From: Pseudomonadota bacterium
Lineage (GTDB): Bacteria > Desulfobacterota > Desulfovibrionia > Desulfovibrionales > Desulfomicrobiaceae
Direction of reading: 5' to 3'
NCBI GenBank assembly: GCA_023393525.1
Contig: JAEWKZ010000029.1
Coordinates: 1 to 26,852 of the forward strand
Length of the DNA: 26,852 bases
The notes below the pieces were generated by a model, which saw only the letters and a program-made list of their open reading frames with translations, made no database searches and had not been told where the DNA came from. A program made the position numbers and the translations under genes. Each line of letters starts with the position of its first letter. Positions within the stretch are counted from its first letter, which is position 1. Positions 1-8,400 of the stretch are shown one piece after another.

Positions 1-1249
1 GGAAGAAGTGGCGGATGTCGCCGCTCTTGACCGCCTCGATGACCTTGTCGGCCACGCCCAGGACCGCGTTGCGGGCGAATCCGGTCAAAACGCTGCCCTT
101 GTCCTCATCGGCCGCGAAGCCGGGCATGGCCAGAGCCTTCTCGATGACCTTGGTGAAGTCCTTGCCGACGTGGGTCACGCCGGGCCAGCCGACCAGGCCG
201 GTGGTGAAGATGTTGCCCTTGTAGGATTCCACCGGATTCTGGATGCAGTTGGTGGTCATCAGGATCGCGCCGGGGAACGCGGCGAATTCCTTCTGCTGGT
301 TCTGCCAGGCGGTGCCGTAATGACCGTGGAAATGCGGGTGTTTCTTGAGTTCGGGGTAGCCGTGGCAGGGCAGCATCTCGCCATGGGTGTAGATATTGAT
401 GCCCTTGCCGACGGTCTGCTCCAGGAGCATGCCGAGATCTTTCAAGTCATGGCCGGAGACCAGGATGGCCTTGCCCTTTTTGGGTCCGAGCGGAACTTCG
501 GTCGGGACCGGGTGGCCGTAGGAGCCGGTGTTGGCGGCGTCCAGGAGTTCCATGGCCTTCAGGTTGGCCTTGCCGCAGCCCAGGCACAATCCGATCAGCT
601 CATCGAGACCCAGGCTCTGGTCCAGGGTGGCGGCCATGGCTTCGTGGATGAAGGCATAGACCTCGTCGGACTCCTGGCCCAGGATGGCCGCGTGATCCGC
701 ATAGGCGGCCACGCCGCGCAGGCCGTAGGTCAGGATCTGGCGCAGGGACTCAAGGTCCGCGTTGGCGTCGGGCTTGGGCGCGAAGCCGACCTTCTCGCCC
801 ATGGGCACCAGTTGCGTCGTACCTGCGGCGGTGAAGGAAATTTCAGGGTGCCTGGTGAAATCGGGCTGTCCGCCGCCCAGGATCACGCGGGCCACCTTGG
901 TCAGGAAGCCGGGCTCGGGTTCGTTGCCAAAGGAAACCTGGCCGCCGGCGGCCTTGACCTTTTCTTTGAGACGGCTCTTCAGGGCGTCGCAGCGCTCGAT
1001 CATGGCCACGAAGCGGGCCGGATCGAAATCCACGTTGGTCAGGGTCGAGAAGATGGCTTCGCAGGAGAAGCGGTTCACTTCGTTATCAACCACGCCCACC
1101 TTGCGGCCGGCATGGGCGTAAAGGGACAGGCCCTTGACGGAATGGGTCAGAAGATCCTGCAACGCGGCCACTTCGGGAGTCTTCCCGCACACGCCGATCT
1201 TGTCGCAGCCTTTGCCCTTGGCAGTCTGTTCACACTGATTGCAAAACAT
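1..1249 (-). CDS. hcp: Hydroxylamine reductase / hybrid cluster protein (3' end cut by window edge)
   Basis: Hybrid cluster protein is a cytoplasmic Fe-S protein linked to nitrosative and oxidative stress; hydroxylamine and NO reductase activities have been described for the family. The reverse strand reads MFCNQCEQTAKGKGC from 1249, with cysteines at 3, 6, 15 and 21. That is the Desulfovibrio-type spacing for the N-terminal cubane cluster. Further in, CLGCGKANLK and a TTNCIQNP segment near residue 310 match the start of the hybrid-cluster binding region. About 416 of the usual roughly 550 residues are present; the last cluster ligands lie beyond base 1. The start is fixed by a GGAGGTT ribosome site 4 bases upstream (1254-1260). 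The gene is divergent from zraP, and an FNR/HcpR-like box lies upstream. Identity is very secure; the physiological substrate is not shown by the sequence. Confidence 0.97.
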   Translation of the reverse strand, partial: MFCNQCEQTAKGKGCDKIGVCGKTPEVAALQDLLTHSVKGLSLYAHAGRKVGVVDNEVNRFSCEAIFSTLTNVDFDPARFVAMIERCDALKSRLKEKVKAAGGQVSFGNEPEPGFLTKVARVILGGGQPDFTRHPEISFTAAGTTQLVPMGEKVGFAPKPDANADLESLRQILTYGLRGVAAYADHAAILGQESDEVYAFIHEAMAATLDQSLGLDELIGLCLGCGKANLKAMELLDAANTGSYGHPVPTEVPLGPKKGKAILVSGHDLKDLGMLLEQTVGKGINIYTHGEMLPCHGYPELKKHPHFHGHYGTAWQNQQKEFAAFPGAILMTTNCIQNPVESYKGNIFTTGLVGWPGVTHVGKDFTKVIEKALAMPGFAADEDKGSVLTGFARNAVLGVADKVIEAVKSGDIRHFF

Positions 1250-1314
1250 GGTTCAACCTCCATGAGAGTTTTGTTTTCGTTGAAACCTCTCTATGCAGGT
1301 TGCCGGTGGGCATC

Positions 1315-1330
1315 TTTGAGCTGAATCAAA
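1315..1330 (-). promoter_or_regulatory. FNR/HcpR-family operator upstream of hcp
   Basis: The bases read TTTGAGCTGAATCAAA. The core TTGAG-CTGA-ATCAA matches the FNR consensus TTGAT-N4-ATCAA at nine of ten informative positions. The centre lies at about 1322.5, 74 bp upstream of the hcp start codon. A possible extended -10 (TGCATAGAG on the minus strand, 1289-1297) would put the transcription start near 1283 and the box near -40, the class II activator position. CRP/FNR-family regulators (HcpR in Desulfovibrio, FNR in enterics) are known to control hcp. Which family member binds here is inference. Confidence 0.6.
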
Positions 1331-1416
1331 AAATACGCTTTCTTCAAAAACTGGGTACCCTGCCACCTTTCGGATTGTGCAATCTCCGCCCAAAAAATTC
1401 ACAAACTATTTCATTT

Positions 1417-1437
1417 TGTGCAACAAACGCCTGCACA
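1417..1437. repeat. Inverted repeat TGTGCA-N9-TGCACA, possible activator site for zraP
   Basis: TGTGCA at 1417-1422 is inverted at 1432-1437. A third copy lies at 1376-1381, 41 bp (about four helical turns) before the second, inside the repeated octamer TTGTGCAA (1375-1382 and 1416-1423). The inverted pair is about 80-100 bp upstream of the putative sigma-54 promoter of zraP, a usual distance for an enhancer-binding protein. Such use is inferred; no activator gene is in the window. Confidence 0.4.
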
Positions 1438-1518
1438 TAACACGATACCCAAGAGCTTCGCCCTTGCCAGCGACCTGAAAAGTCATAGAAAATGGTGCGA
1501 TGGAACTACGTCCTTTTG

Positions 1519-1534
1519 TGGCACGGCGCTTGAT
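1519..1534 (+). promoter_or_regulatory. Near-consensus sigma-54 (-24/-12) promoter of zraP
   Basis: TGGCACG-GCGC-TTGAT matches the sigma-54 consensus TGGCACG-N4-TTGCW. The -24 element is perfect and the spacing exact; the only mismatch is A for C in the -12 GC. A transcript would start near 1545, about 30 bases before the zraP ATG, leaving room for the ribosome site. E. coli zraP is known to be sigma-54 dependent and activated by ZraR. The -12 mismatch is the main reason for doubt. Confidence 0.55.
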
Positions 1535-1574
1535 AACCATCATTCATCCCAAAACGTCCTCAAGGAGAAGACAT

Positions 1575-2060
1575 ATGAAAACGACACGCGACATCGTCCT
1601 GGCCCTCGTCATTTTTCTCGGCCTTACCGGGGCGTCCTTCGCCATGAACCACGGTAAAGGAATGCCGTTGACGCCAGAGAAACAGGCGGTGGTCGACAAA
1701 GCCACCGACAACTTTACGGCGGCCACCGCGGACCTGAAAAGACAGGTTTTCGCCAAGGAGTCCGCATTGAACGCCGAACTCTACGGTGACAAGACCGACG
1801 ACAAGAAGGTCGAGGCCCTGGTCGAAGAGATCAACGCCCTGCACGGCAGGATCTACACGGAAAAAGTCAAGATGCGGAAATTCATGGCCAAGGAGGGCGT
1901 CATACCCGGCATGGGCCACGGCATGATGGGCGGCGGCTGCCCCATGATGAACGGCGGCGGCATGAAGCACGGCGGAATGGGCGGCATGCAGCATGGGCAG
2001 CCTGACAAAGCCCCGGCCGGTCTAGGCGGCCACAACGCCCACACTCCGGCCAATCAGTAA
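1575..2060 (+). CDS. zraP: ZraP-like periplasmic zinc-resistance-associated / metal-sensing protein
   Basis: ZraP/CpxP/Spy-family proteins are periplasmic zinc-binding chaperones that damp envelope-stress signalling. This 161-residue protein starts with a signal peptide (charged MKTTR, hydrophobic 7-19, cleavage motif ASFA around 20-23). The mature part is a charged helical region (about 32-105) beginning LTPEKQAVVDKA, which resembles ZraP. A tail (about 110-150) is dense in Met, His and Gly with one cysteine (GGGCPMM) and fits metal binding. The ATG at 1575 follows an AAGGAG site (1562-1567). The gene stands alone, with a sigma-54-like promoter before it and a strong terminator after it. No zraS/zraR pair is visible. 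The family call is secure; which metal it binds is unknown. Confidence 0.85.
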   Translation: MKTTRDIVLALVIFLGLTGASFAMNHGKGMPLTPEKQAVVDKATDNFTAATADLKRQVFAKESALNAELYGDKTDDKKVEALVEEINALHGRIYTEKVKMRKFMAKEGVIPGMGHGMMGGGCPMMNGGGMKHGGMGGMQHGQPDKAPAGLGGHNAHTPANQ

Positions 2061-2109
2061 TCCCTTCACGCCGGGGCCTTGAAAAGGCGCATGGAAACCC
2101 TCGACAATT

Positions 2110-2147
2110 CCCCCAAGTTTGCAGAAGCTTGGGGGATTTCTTTTTTT
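2110..2147 (+). terminator. Rho-independent terminator after zraP
   Basis: CCCCCAAG (2110-2117) pairs perfectly with CTTGGGGG (2128-2135). The stem can extend inward through TTT/AAG pairs to a GCAG loop. It is followed by ATTTC and seven T (2141-2147). It ends the zraP transcript 50 bases after the stop and lies before the EamA start, so a longer EamA reading frame starting at 2129 is unlikely. Confidence 0.9.
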
Positions 2148-2170
2148 GTCCACTCTCTTACCCTACGCTC

Positions 2171-3067
2171 ATGAAACATTCGACATCCTCAACAACATTG
2201 CAGGGCATCCTCTTCGCCCTGGGCGCGACGGTCATCTGGTCCGGCAATTTCATCGTGGCCCGCAGCCTGAATCAGAGCATCGAACCCGCCACCCTCTCCA
2301 TGCTGCGCTGGGCCACGGCCTTTGCGGGCCTCTTGCCCTTCGCCTGGCGCGCCGCCTGGGCGGAGCGCGCGGCCATCCGCAGGAGCATGCCGGCCATGAT
2401 CCCCATGGCCCTTCTCGGCGTCACGACCTTCAACACCCTGCTCTACAAGGCGGCCCACACCACCTCGACCCTGAACCTGTCGCTCATTGCCACATCCACG
2501 CCGGTCTTCATCATCCTTCTGGCCCGGGTGTTTCTCCACGAACGGCTGACATCCCGCAAAATGCTCGGTCTGGCCGCCGCCCTCGGGGGCGTGCTCCTGC
2601 TCATCACCGGCGGCGACCCGGGCCGTCTGGCGGGCCTTGATTTTGCCGTCGGGGATCTGTGGATGAGTCTGGCCGCCGTCATTTTCGCGGGCTACAGCAT
2701 CCTGGTGCGCCGCTTTCCCGGAGGACTGAGCCAGCCCGTCTTCCTGCTGACCCTGTTCGGCGTGGGCATCGTGTTTCTGGCTCCCTGGGCAGCATGGGAG
2801 CTGCTCACCACCGGAGTCCCGACCATCACCATGGGCGCGGCGGGAGCCATCCTCTATGTCGGGCTCGGGGCATCGCTGGCCTCCTATGCCATGTGGAACA
2901 GCGCCGTGGCGTCCATTGGCCCCTCGCTGGCCGGACTGATCTACTACAGTCTGCCCCTTTTCAGCGGAGTCACGGCCTTTCTCTTTCTGGGGGAACCCAT
3001 GGGCCTCATCCATCTGGTCAGCGCGGGCTGCATCCTCGGCGGCATCGTGCTGGCCACGCGGAGATAA
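2171..3067 (+). CDS. EamA-family (DMT superfamily) transporter
   Basis: This is an inner-membrane carrier of the drug/metabolite transporter superfamily, usually an exporter of amino acids or other small metabolites. The 298-residue protein shows two EamA repeats (about 12-145 and 155-290) with around ten hydrophobic spans. The first repeat opens with the typical ALGATVIWSGNFIVAR. The second ends in the usual LFLGEPMGLIHLVSAGCILG pattern. The ATG at 2171 is chosen because longer starts fall inside the zraP terminator; no clear Shine-Dalgarno site precedes it. It sits 122 bp upstream of a MarC-family gene on the same strand. The substrate cannot be read from the sequence. Confidence 0.88.
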   Translation: MKHSTSSTTLQGILFALGATVIWSGNFIVARSLNQSIEPATLSMLRWATAFAGLLPFAWRAAWAERAAIRRSMPAMIPMALLGVTTFNTLLYKAAHTTSTLNLSLIATSTPVFIILLARVFLHERLTSRKMLGLAAALGGVLLLITGGDPGRLAGLDFAVGDLWMSLAAVIFAGYSILVRRFPGGLSQPVFLLTLFGVGIVFLAPWAAWELLTTGVPTITMGAAGAILYVGLGASLASYAMWNSAVASIGPSLAGLIYYSLPLFSGVTAFLFLGEPMGLIHLVSAGCILGGIVLATRR

Positions 3068-3126
3068 TGCGGATAACGTGGATCACGGCCCTTGCCTTTG
3101 GACGCCCACAGGCCTAAGGACGGCTC

Positions 3127-3147
3127 GTTCCGGCATCCGGCCGGAAC
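3127..3147. repeat. Hairpin between the EamA and MarC genes
   Basis: GTTCCGGC (3127-3134) and GCCGGAAC (3140-3147) form a perfect 8-bp inverted repeat with a 5-base loop. No T-tract follows on either strand, so it is not a standard intrinsic terminator. It could stabilise an mRNA end or be a protein site. The remaining bases between the two genes show nothing else I can name. Confidence 0.5.
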
Positions 3148-3189
3148 CGACACGAACAGCGGCGCCGCACGGCGCAAACGGATACAGCC

Positions 3190-3792
3190 ATGATCACTCT
3201 TTTCATCAGCCTGAGCATGAAGCTCTTCTTTCTGCTCACGCCCTTTTTCGTCCTGACCGTCTTCTTGTCCATGACCGAGCATATGACCAAGGCCGAGCAG
3301 CGCCTGGTGGCCATCCGCACGACCATGGCCGTCATGGTCATAAGCCTCATCCTCTATTTCGCGGGCAACCCCATCTTCTCGACCCTGGGCATCACCCTGG
3401 ACGGATTCCGCATCGGCGCGGGCAGCCTCTTGTTCCTGTCGGCCGTATCCCTGGTCTCGGGCAAGCGCACCAGCCAGGAGGCGGCTCCGGACGTGGACTT
3501 CGCCGTGGTTCCCCTGGCCATCCCCATCACCGTGGGCCCGGCCACCATCGGTACGCTGCTCATCCTCGGCGCGGAACTGGGCGGCCCCACGGAGCGGGCC
3601 GTGGGCGCGGGGGCGCTGGTCTGCTCCTGCCTGTCCGTGGGAATTCTGCTGCGTTCGGCGCGCCCCTTAAAGAAGCTCCTCGGTTCCGTGGGCCTGTCCG
3701 TCATGACCAAGATCACGGGCCTGGTCCTCTCGGCCATGGCGGCCCAGATCGTGTTCACCGGGATCAGAAATTTTCTTGTGCAGGGATCGTGA
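3190..3792 (+). CDS. MarC-family (UPF0056) integral membrane protein
   Basis: MarC proteins are multi-span inner-membrane proteins of uncertain function; some relatives have been linked to amino-acid export. The 200-residue sequence has about six hydrophobic segments. It shows the family features: a first span ending FFVLTVFLSMTEHMT, then RIGAGSLLFLSAVSLVSG, then a conserved PLAIPITVGPATIGTLLIL stretch, and a C-terminal TKITGLVLSAMAAQIVFTGI span. Length is normal for the family. The ribosome site is weak. It follows the EamA gene on the same strand and converges with the glycosyltransferase gene. The 61 bases between those two stops hold only a weak imperfect hairpin (3813-3833) without a T-tract. 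Confidence 0.88.
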   Translation: MITLFISLSMKLFFLLTPFFVLTVFLSMTEHMTKAEQRLVAIRTTMAVMVISLILYFAGNPIFSTLGITLDGFRIGAGSLLFLSAVSLVSGKRTSQEAAPDVDFAVVPLAIPITVGPATIGTLLILGAELGGPTERAVGAGALVCSCLSVGILLRSARPLKKLLGSVGLSVMTKITGLVLSAMAAQIVFTGIRNFLVQGS

Positions 3793-3853
3793 GACGAGGG
3801 GCATCGGGGATAGGCAGAAAGGGACGCCCTGCCGTTATTGAAGTGGACGGGAC

Positions 3854-4852
3854 TTAAGAGCCATTCAGATCGCGAACCAGCCCGGCCAGAATTCCGGCCA
3901 CGCGCCCGGACGAGAACCGTTCGGCAACCGCACGGGCCCGCCTGCGCATGGCCGCGTCCTGACCGCGCCGGATCAGGCGCAGCATTTCCCGCAGCAGATG
4001 CTCCTCGTCGACCCTGGCCCAAAGCATGTCGGGCCGGAAATGGGGCAGCATCCCTGCCATGCGCTCCCCCACCGGCTCCAGTTCGAAACGCAAGGGAACG
4101 GAGTTGCGCTGGTCCATGAACTCCATGTTCCCGGACCAGCCCGTGGCCAGCACGGGCACGCCATGGCTCATGGCCTCGCTCAGACCGAGTCCCCAGGCCT
4201 CGCCCCGGTGCGGGCTGACGTAGGCCAGGGCTCCCTCGTGCAGGGCGGCCATGCGACCGTCGCTCAAACCCGAACCCAGGCTGATCACTCCCGGCAAATC
4301 ATCCAGCGACACGTTCTTGCGGTACTGCTTGAGCACCAGGCGGACATCCGACCCGACCGCCGCCCGCACACGGACGAAAACCCGCAGCAGGGCCTCCAGA
4401 TTCTTGCGCGGATTGACGGCGTCCACGATGGAAAAAAAATAGCGCCCCGCTCCCAGCCGTTCCCTCGCCCACGCACGGTCCGCATCGGTCGGAACAACCG
4501 TGTCGACCACGTGCGGCAGCACCCGCACCACCCCATGGCCCTGCCCCAGAGCCTGCGCGGAAAAGGCGGAGGCCGTCCACACCGCGCGCACCAGCCCGAG
4601 TCCGGGCCTGTATATCTCGGGTAGGGTGCTCCCTTCCCACACCGCGTAACCGACCACCGGCATCCCGCGCAGCACGGGTTTGTCCGCGAATATCCGCGGC
4701 CAGAAAACGGGATCTTCATGCACGACGGCCAGATCGGCCTCCTCGGGCCGGTCCGCGACCGTCAATCCGGCCAGGCCCAGACACCGCCGATAGGCCTCAC
4801 CCGCCCGGCGATGGCTGATGTAGTCCGAAAGATGCCACCAGACGCGCGTCAT
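3854..4852 (-). CDS. Glycosyltransferase, GT4-type (GT-B fold)
   Basis: Likely transfers a sugar from an activated donor to an envelope or surface glycan. The 332-residue protein has the C-terminal GT-B signature: YFFSIVDAVNPRKNLEALL at the start of the donor domain, then HRGEAWGLGLSEAMSHGVPV with the E-X7-E type acidic pair, then ATGWSGNMEFM. The ATG at 4852 overlaps the TGA of the upstream methyltransferase gene as ATGA. This fixes the start in preference to an in-frame ATG seven codons earlier and implies translational coupling. It is the last gene of the minus-strand operon with the RND adaptor, pump and methyltransferase. Donor and acceptor are unknown. Confidence 0.85.
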   Translation of the reverse strand: MTRVWWHLSDYISHRRAGEAYRRCLGLAGLTVADRPEEADLAVVHEDPVFWPRIFADKPVLRGMPVVGYAVWEGSTLPEIYRPGLGLVRAVWTASAFSAQALGQGHGVVRVLPHVVDTVVPTDADRAWARERLGAGRYFFSIVDAVNPRKNLEALLRVFVRVRAAVGSDVRLVLKQYRKNVSLDDLPGVISLGSGLSDGRMAALHEGALAYVSPHRGEAWGLGLSEAMSHGVPVLATGWSGNMEFMDQRNSVPLRFELEPVGERMAGMLPHFRPDMLWARVDEEHLLREMLRLIRRGQDAAMRRRARAVAERFSSGRVAGILAGLVRDLNGS

Positions 4853-5466
4853 CGCGCCCCGTCCTTGCGCCACGGCCAGGGAAAGAACATGGGCGTTGCG
4901 CGCTGATAGTCCCTGTACGCCGGCCCGTGCACATGCAGGAGCTTTTTTTCTTCAAGACGCGCGCCGACGAGCACATAGGCGCTCAAGACCAGGCTGGTCA
5001 CCAGTTCCGCCGCGTCGAAGACGCCGGTGCGAGTCCACAGCAGCAAAAGCGCCCCCCCGTACCAGGGATGACGCACCCGCCCCAGAATCCCCGAGGTGTG
5101 CAGCGTCGATGCATACGGGCTGCCAGCGAAAGAGCAGCTTGAGCGCAGCTGGGCCAGTCCGCCGACCACGCTCAGGTCGTATTCCCGGGCTCCGGCCCAG
5201 AAGAGCCAAAGGGCCGCGCCAAGCAGCAGGAAACGCGGCAAGGCCAGAACGCCGCCCAAGCTCAGAATCGCCTCTCCGGCCAGCGCGCTCTTGAAATACA
5301 GAAGGGCCAGGAGGGTCAGGGCCGCCACGGCGTTGTAGCCCAGGCGATACCAGGGGCAAAGGCGGGGGAAGCGCTCCGAGACCATCCGCATCCAGGGCGG
5401 ACTGATGAGCAGGCTGTGCAGCCCTCCCCACGCAGCCCAGCTCAGGGCGAGAAGAACGAGGGACAT
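4849..5466 (-). CDS. ICMT/NnrU-like integral membrane methyltransferase
   Basis: The 205-residue protein is a multi-span membrane protein of the isoprenylcysteine carboxyl methyltransferase / NnrU / phospholipid methyltransferase type. About five hydrophobic stretches precede the C-terminal signature GILGRVRHPWYGGALLLLW. Then come ARLEEKKLLHVHGPAYRDYQ and PMFFPWP, the S-adenosylmethionine-binding elements of the family. The start ATG at 5466 forms TGATG with the stop of the RND pump gene; a GTG one codon earlier is possible. A GAGG ribosome site lies 7 bases before the ATG. Its own stop overlaps the glycosyltransferase start. The substrate is unknown: isoprenyl cysteine is unlikely in this cell, and a lipid or small molecule is more plausible. 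Confidence 0.8.
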   Translation of the reverse strand: MSLVLLALSWAAWGGLHSLLISPPWMRMVSERFPRLCPWYRLGYNAVAALTLLALLYFKSALAGEAILSLGGVLALPRFLLLGAALWLFWAGAREYDLSVVGGLAQLRSSCSFAGSPYASTLHTSGILGRVRHPWYGGALLLLWTRTGVFDAAELVTSLVLSAYVLVGARLEEKKLLHVHGPAYRDYQRATPMFFPWPWRKDGAR

Positions 5467-8400
5467 CACCGGGCCTCTTCGCCAAGATGCAGGGAAACCT
5501 CGTCGTTTTTCCTGTCCACGGAGTGGTCACGGGCCACCAGCACGTAGATGGACGGGATGACGAAGAGCGTGAAGAGCGTGCCGGTGGTCATGCCTCCCAC
5601 CAGCACCAGCCCGATGGAATTGCGGGCCGCGGCCCCGGCCCCGGAGATCAGCACCAGCGGGAAAAAGCCGGCGATGGTCGATCCGGCGGTCATCAGAATG
5701 GGCCGCAAGCGGGTCATGGACGCCTCATGCACGGCTTGCATCTTGGACATGCCGGAGAGCTGCAGCTGGTTGGCGAACTCGACGATGAGGATGCCGTTCT
5801 TGGCCACCAGCCCGACCAGGGTGACCAGTCCGACCTGCGAATAGATGTTCAGCGTCGTGGTCCAACCCTCGGTCCAGAAGGCGACATTGGGGTCCGGCAT
5901 CTTCAGAAAAGTGAAGATCAGCGCCCCGAACATGCCCAAAGGCACGGAGCCGGCCAGGATGATGAACGGATCGCGGAAGCTGTTGAACTGCGCCGCAAGG
6001 GTCAAAAAAATGAGCACCACGGCCAGGCCGAAGGAAAAAAGGAACGTGTTGCCCTCGGTGCGCAGCTGGCGCGAGTCGCCGGTGTAGTCAAGGACATAGC
6101 CCTGGGGCAGGATTTTTACGGCTTCGTCCTCCAGGAAGCGCAGGGCCTCGTCCAGCGGCCGCACCGCGACGCCGCTGATCTTCACGGCGTTGAGCTGCTG
6201 AAAACGGTTCAGGGAGCGCGCCACGGTGGAGTTCTTGATGGTCGCCACCGAGGACAGGGGCACGAGCTCGCCGTTCGGCCCGGTCACATGAATATTTCCG
6301 AGCTGCTCGGGGGTCAGCCGATCCACGCGCTGGACCTGGGGTATGACCTTGTAGCTGCGTCCGTCGATATTGAATCGGTTGACGTAGGACCCGCCCAGCA
6401 TGGCCGACACGTCCCCGCCCACCGAGGCAAGGCTCAGGCCCATGGCGGCGACCTTGTCGCGGTCGATGACCAGCTCGGCCTGGGGCTTGTCGATCTTCAC
6501 GTCGATGAGCGGGGGAAAAGCGAACATGCCGCTTGCCGTGGCCTTGCGCTGAATCTGCTCGGCAAAGGCCAGGATCTGCTCCGGATCGGCAGTGGAAGCG
6601 ATGATGAACTCGACCGGAAAATCACCGCCGCCCGGCAGGGCCGCAGGGGTGACCGGAAACATGCGGATGCCCGGGATGGCGGCCAGCCCGGCCTGTACCT
6701 CGGGCAGGATCTGCGCCACGGTCCGTTCGCGCTGCTCCCACGGCTTGACCACCAGGCCGCCGAATCCGCTGGACGGAAAGGTGATCTGAAAGGTGAATTC
6801 GGCCTCGGGCGTGCTCATGAAGACATCGTTGGCAGCGGCCGCGAAGGCCCGCGTCTGATCCAGGGAGGCGTCGGCCGAAGCATCGAGGATGCCAAAGATG
6901 ACGCCCTGATCCTCGGACGGCGCAAGCTCTTTGGAGGACATCATGAACATGGGCACGGTCAGCACCCCGACCAGAGTCCAGACCAGATACACCGCCGGCC
7001 GCGAGCGGAGCGTTCCGGCCAAGAGGCGGCCATAGAAATTCTTGAGCCGGTTGAAATCGCGGGCGATGCGCCCGGCCAGTCCCCGCTCTTCGATGCCCGC
7101 GACAAGGATGCGCGAGGCCATGAACGGCGAAAGCGTCAAGGCCACCACCCCGGACATGGCCACGGTGCCGGCCAGGGTGAAGGCGAACTCCCGGAAGAGC
7201 GAGCCCGTCAGCCCTCCCTGCAATCCGATGGGCGCGTACACGGCGATAAGCACCACGTTCATGGCGATGATGGGCCGCACCAGCTCCCGCGCGCCGATCA
7301 GGGACGCCTCCAGCGGCGTCTTGCCCTCGCTCAGGTGCCGCGAGACGTTCTCGACGATGACGATGACGTCGTCCACGAGGACGCCCACGGACAGCACGAA
7401 GGCCAGCAGGGTCAGCAGGTTCACGGTGAAGCCGAAGACCTGCATGAGGAACACGCCGCCGACGAGGGAAATGGGAATGGCCACGATGGGGATGATGACG
7501 GAGCGCACCGAACCCAGAAACAGAAAGATGATGACCACGACAATGGCCAAGGTCTCGACCAGGGTGGTGCGCACCTCTTTCAAGGCATTGTTGATGTATT
7601 CCGTGGCGTCATAGCCGACCCGGCCTTCCATGCCTGAGGGCAGAGACTTCTGAATCTCCTTCATCTCGGCCTGCACCAGCCGCAGGACGTCGATGGAATT
7701 GGCGTTGGGCAAGGGCCACACGCCTATGAAAACGGCGGTCTGTCCGGTGAAGCGCACCTCGGCCCCGTAGTCCTCGGCGCCCAGAACCACGTCGGCGATG
7801 TCGTCAAGCCGGACCACCGCCCCGCTCTGGGAGCGGATGGCTAGCCTGCGGAACTCTTCGGCGGAGCGCAGGTCCGTGTCGGCGGTCAGGTTGATCTGGA
7901 TGAGCCGGCCTTTGGTCTGGCCCAGGGCCGAAAGGTAGTTGTTCGCGGCCAGGGCCTGGCGCACGGCGGCGGGGCTGACGTTCAGGGCGGCCATGCGGTC
8001 CGGTTTGAGCCAGATGCGCATGGCGAAGGTGCGCGCGCCCAGGATGTCCGCCCGCTGCACTCCGGCCAGCGCCGAGAGGCGCGGCTGGACCACGCGCATG
8101 AGGTAGTCGGTGATCTGGTTCTGATCCAGGTCGGGCGAGGTGAAGCTCAGGTAGGCCGAGGCGAACTGGCTGTCGGCCGACTCCACGTTGATGATGGGCA
8201 CCTCGGCCTCGGGCGGCAGATCTCCCCGGACCTGGTCGACCTTGGCGCTGATCTCGGACAGCGCTTTGATGGGATCGTAGTTGAGCTTCAGACGCACATT
8301 GATGGTCGACAGGTTCTGCGCGCTCTCGGACTGGATGTAGTCGATGCCGTCTGCCGCGGCGATGGCCCGTTCCAGCGGGGTGGTGATGAACCCGCGCACG

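Noticed and set aside
8..1324. 438-codon open frame on the plus strand
   Set aside because: It is antisense to hcp, whose frame encodes an unmistakable family sequence; the long opposite frame is a product of GC-rich codon use.
5487..7637. 716-codon open frame on the plus strand
   Set aside because: Antisense to the RND pump; low-complexity His/Gly/Asp-rich translation with no domain character and no ribosome site.
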